This document shows positions 61,486 through 64,000 of a stretch of DNA of 64,000 bases, piece after piece. Source of the stretch: Limnobacter alexandrii (GTDB taxonomy: Bacteria > Pseudomonadota > Gammaproteobacteria > Burkholderiales > Burkholderiaceae_B); the NCBI RefSeq assembly GCF_005871185.1, contig NZ_SWKN01000008.1:1-64000 (forward strand), read 5' to 3'. The translations under genes were made by a program, and so were the position numbers. Under the pieces are notes generated by a model. It saw only the letters and a list, made by a program, of their open reading frames with translations, was not told the origin of the DNA and did not search any database. Every line of letters begins with the position of its first letter. Position 1 is the stretch's first letter.

Positions 61486-63750
61486 ATGAGCAAATTGATC
61501 AAGTCCTGGCGAAAAATCGCCGGCAAGGCATTTCGAATCGGTGTGGGTTTTTCGTTCACGGCAGTGGCCCTGTTGCATGTGCTGGGCTTCGCGCCCAGCG
61601 AAGTGGTGAAGCGCCTTGATTATCTTATCTACGATGTAAGGCTTCGGGCAGAGGCACAGCTGCCCGAGCTTGACCCGCGCATCGTGATTGTCGACATTGA
61701 TGAACAAAGCTTGAGCGAAGTGGGGCGTTGGCCATGGTCTCGAGATGTGGTGGCCAAACTGATTGTTGAGCTGACCGACAGGTTGGGTGCTGCATCCGTC
61801 GGTTTCGATATTGTGTTTGCCGAGCCACAGCAAAGTGATGCGCTTCTGGCCTTGGACACCATTATTGAAAACAAGCCAGCGCTTAGCAATCAGCTTCAGC
61901 AATTGCGATCAGGAATACAGGCGCGATTTGATCGAGATGCCCAATTGGCCGACATACTGGCTGACCGGCCCGTGGTATTGGGGTATTACCTGAATCAGGA
62001 TGCAACTGCGCTATCTGGCGCTTTGCCGCCTGCCTTGTTCAAGAAAAGCCAGTTGGGAGATTTAACCCTGGACAGCACCAGCTGGCAGGGCTATGGCGGC
62101 AATATTCCCGTGCTTCAGAAAAATGCAGAGGGTGGTTACTTCAACCCGATTGTGGACGAGGACGGCACAGTTCGTTCCATTCCGCTGCTCGCTCAATTCA
62201 ACGATGCCTATTATCAAAGTTTTGCGCTGGGCACACTGCGGCGGGCCTTGGGCAATCCACAAGTGATACCTGTGTTTCCGGAAGGTGTACCCGATGACTA
62301 CGGCGCAGTTGAATTAATTGCATTGAGGTCTCCAGATGTCGAGTTGGACATTCCCGTTGAACGCGGCTTGCTAACCCGAGTTCATTTCCGGGCCAAGGGC
62401 GGTCCCAAGGCGGGCGGCTACCGTTATGTCTCAGCGGCCGACGTACTTGCCGGCACATTGAAGCCCGAAGACATTGAAGGTCGAATCGTGCTGATTGGCA
62501 CCACGGCACCAGGCCTGCTCGATTTGCGAAGCACGCCCGTGAACCCGGCCTATCCCGGTGTGGAAGTGCATGCCAATGTAATCAGCGGAATGCTCGACAG
62601 CATTTACAAACTTCGGCCCGAGTATTCGCAGGGCTTGCTGTTTATTACAGTGTTGGCCGTGGGTTTTGTGCTGAGTGTGATGATGCCCATTCTTAGCGCC
62701 ACCTGGTCGCTGTTGGTTGCACTTGCCGTGCTGGTGGCCAGCATCGCGATCAATTCTTTGTTGTACTTTCAGGCTGGTCTGGTGTTGCCCGTGGCGGTGG
62801 TGTTGTTGCTGGTGCTTGCCATATTCATGTTCGACGTTGCCTATGGATATCTGGCCGAGTCGCGCAGCAAGCGGCAGATGGTGGATTTGTTCGGAGAGTA
62901 TGTCGCCCCGGAACTGGTGTCTGAAATGGCCGCCGACCCCACACGCTATTCCATGGAAGGTGACAGCCGTGAACTCACGGTGCTGTTTTCCGATGTGCGT
63001 GGTTTCACCACCATTTCCGAATCACTCAAGCCCAATGAATTGCGCGAGTACATCAATGAATACCTCACGGTGATGTCCGAGATCATTCGCTCTCACCGTG
63101 GCACGCTGGACAAGTACATTGGTGATGCCATCATGGCCTTTTGGGGGGCACCCATTGCCGATGCCGAACATGCTGAGTTGGCCACCAAAGCAGCCATTGC
63201 CATGCAGGAAGAAGCTGTGCGTTTGAATGAGCGGCTTTTGGCGCGAAATTGGCCAACGCTGGCCATCGGGGTGGGTGTGAATACCGGGCAAATGCGCGTG
63301 GGCGACATGGGCTCTAAAATTCGCCGTGCTTACACCGTGATGGGCGACGCTGTGAACCTGGGTTCTCGCCTGGAAGGCATCACCAAAACTTATGGTGTGG
63401 GCGTTATCGTGGGTCCACAAACCAAAGCCGCTGTGCCAGGCATGCTGTTTCAAGAATTGGATGCCGTGAAAGTGAAGGGAAAGAACGAGCCGGTTTCAAT
63501 TTATGCGCCTTTGGGCGAGCGCACCGCACTGAACCAAGCCAGCCTCGATCAGCTGGAACAATGGAACGCATTTCTCACTGCGTTTCGCGCCCAGAAATGG
63601 CAGTTGGCGCGTGAACAATTGGCTGGATTGCAGGGCAGCGCTGTGACCAACGCTACCTTGCATACCCTCTACGAAAACCGCATCGAGTATTTTGAGTTGA
63701 ACCCCCCACCTGAAAACTGGGACGGCGTTACCCAGTTTGATACGAAGTAA
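61486..63750 (+). CDS. CHASE2-domain adenylate cyclase
   Basis: The 754-residue protein has an N-terminal span (about 17-36), a periplasmic CHASE2 sensor (about 45-370: DPRIVIVDIDEQSLSEVGRW, RPVVLGYYLNQ), three spans (about 375-460), and a class III cyclase domain (about 495-690). Catalytic residues are all in place: D503 (FSDVRGF), K543 and D547 (DKYIGDAIMAFW), D621 and N624 (VMGDAVNLGSR), consistent with ATP specificity and cAMP formation. The last 60 residues are helical. It follows the FecR-domain protein, which may signal to CHASE2 in the periplasm. Confidence 0.93.
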   Translation: MSKLIKSWRKIAGKAFRIGVGFSFTAVALLHVLGFAPSEVVKRLDYLIYDVRLRAEAQLPELDPRIVIVDIDEQSLSEVGRWPWSRDVVAKLIVELTDRLGAASVGFDIVFAEPQQSDALLALDTIIENKPALSNQLQQLRSGIQARFDRDAQLADILADRPVVLGYYLNQDATALSGALPPALFKKSQLGDLTLDSTSWQGYGGNIPVLQKNAEGGYFNPIVDEDGTVRSIPLLAQFNDAYYQSFALGTLRRALGNPQVIPVFPEGVPDDYGAVELIALRSPDVELDIPVERGLLTRVHFRAKGGPKAGGYRYVSAADVLAGTLKPEDIEGRIVLIGTTAPGLLDLRSTPVNPAYPGVEVHANVISGMLDSIYKLRPEYSQGLLFITVLAVGFVLSVMMPILSATWSLLVALAVLVASIAINSLLYFQAGLVLPVAVVLLLVLAIFMFDVAYGYLAESRSKRQMVDLFGEYVAPELVSEMAADPTRYSMEGDSRELTVLFSDVRGFTTISESLKPNELREYINEYLTVMSEIIRSHRGTLDKYIGDAIMAFWGAPIADAEHAELATKAAIAMQEEAVRLNERLLARNWPTLAIGVGVNTGQMRVGDMGSKIRRAYTVMGDAVNLGSRLEGITKTYGVGVIVGPQTKAAVPGMLFQELDAVKVKGKNEPVSIYAPLGERTALNQASLDQLEQWNAFLTAFRAQKWQLAREQLAGLQGSAVTNATLHTLYENRIEYFELNPPPENWDGVTQFDTK

Positions 63751-63780
63751 AACGAACCGATTCAAGCCAACCTGGTCGGC

Positions 63781-64000
63781 TTAGATCAGTTCGTTTTGCT
63801 GGTTCAAATACACCTCGGGTGAAATCCGGAATGCCGCGCCAGTAGGGCAGGCACGAACACACGCCGGGCCACCTTCTTTGCCGTGGCACAGGTCACACTT
63901 GTACGCTTTCTTGATCGAGTTTGCATCGTACTTGGCTGGGCGTTCACCCAAAGGGCCACCCGCGCCAAACAGCAGCCAAGACAACAAGCCGGTTTTTCTG
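63781..64000 (-). CDS. 4Fe-4S ferredoxin-type protein, C-terminal part (runs off the window)
   Basis: The minus-strand frame enters from beyond base 64000 and ends at 63781. It has a cysteine motif YKCDLCHGKEGGPACVRAC followed by PTGAA, the C-x2-C-x(8)-C-x3-C-P pattern of bacterial 4Fe-4S ferredoxin domains with a longer insert. At the N-terminal side a hydrophobic-looking LLSWLLFGAGGPLG segment is seen. It is the end of a larger redox protein; the parent family cannot be told. It is convergent with the adenylate cyclase gene. Confidence 0.75.
   Translation of the reverse strand, partial: RKTGLLSWLLFGAGGPLGERPAKYDANSIKKAYKCDLCHGKEGGPACVRACPTGAAFRISPEVYLNQQNELI

Noticed and set aside
61630-63750. 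CHASE2 cyclase as a guanylate cyclase
   Set aside because: The lysine and aspartate that favour adenine are both present, so ATP is the likelier substrate.

Overview
The window reads as a chromosomal segment of a Gram-negative betaproteobacterium, most likely Burkholderiales (a Limnobacter-like organism is possible, but this cannot be fixed from the sequence alone). Supporting signs are an H-NS family protein with the short C-terminal TWSGRGKRP DNA-binding motif, O-succinylhomoserine sulfhydrylase (MetZ) next to gltX, TpsA/TpsB secretion, and the mltD-gloB-methyltransferase-rnhA-dnaQ gene order shared with other proteobacteria.

Positions 1 to about 5.84 kb are the end of a genomic island. 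They hold the right end of an IS3-family element inserted in a LysR gene, a second LysR remnant in opposite orientation, a relic of an old-yellow-enzyme gene, and intact cargo: a luciferase-like flavin oxidoreductase, an ArsR-type regulator, a quinone-oxidoreductase-type dehydrogenase, a GlxA/AraC-type regulator and a divergent small ABM monooxygenase. The island ends at a 45-bp copy of the 3' end of tRNA-Asn (5845-5889) that starts in the anticodon loop and has no 5' half, the classic footprint of tyrosine-recombinase integration. A perfect 11-bp inverted repeat lies just inside it.

From 5.9 to 12.2 kb come FKBP, HU and a GFA protein, then a translationally coupled pair: a TIR-transmembrane-beta-propeller protein and a TPR-SLOG-class III cyclase-like protein whose substrate-defining residues are not canonical. 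This pair is my best candidate for a poorly described signalling or conflict system. From 12.2 to 24.2 kb lie lipid, sterol and acyl-CoA genes (sterol desaturase, SDR, MpaB-type oxygenase, two acyl-CoA dehydrogenases) with three local regulators, a glycosyltransferase-FkbM fusion, and a YjfB-like motility protein behind a close match to a flagellar sigma-28 promoter.

From 24.5 to 30.4 kb is a compact chemotaxis-type operon (membrane MCP, soluble MCP, CheY, STAS, CheA, CheW). Then come a divergent sulfur pair (TauE/SafE exporter and ETHE1-like persulfide dioxygenase around a palindrome), an isochorismatase-like hydrolase, H-NS, metZ-gltX, a DUF882 protein and a four-gene peptide-type ABC importer (37.4-43.9 kb).

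From 43.9 to 50.4 kb are mltD, gloB, a YafS-like methyltransferase, rnhA, dnaQ and an AsmA protein. The last block (50.5-63.75 kb) joins cyclic-nucleotide and surface functions on one strand: a cNMP-binding patatin phospholipase, a class II cyclic-nucleotide phosphodiesterase, TpsB, a 1752-residue TpsA exoprotein, a tandem FecR-domain secreted protein and a CHASE2 adenylate cyclase with intact catalytic residues. Receptor, synthesis, binding and breakdown of a cyclic nucleotide are thus encoded around a two-partner secretion system. A partial Fe-S protein runs off the right edge.
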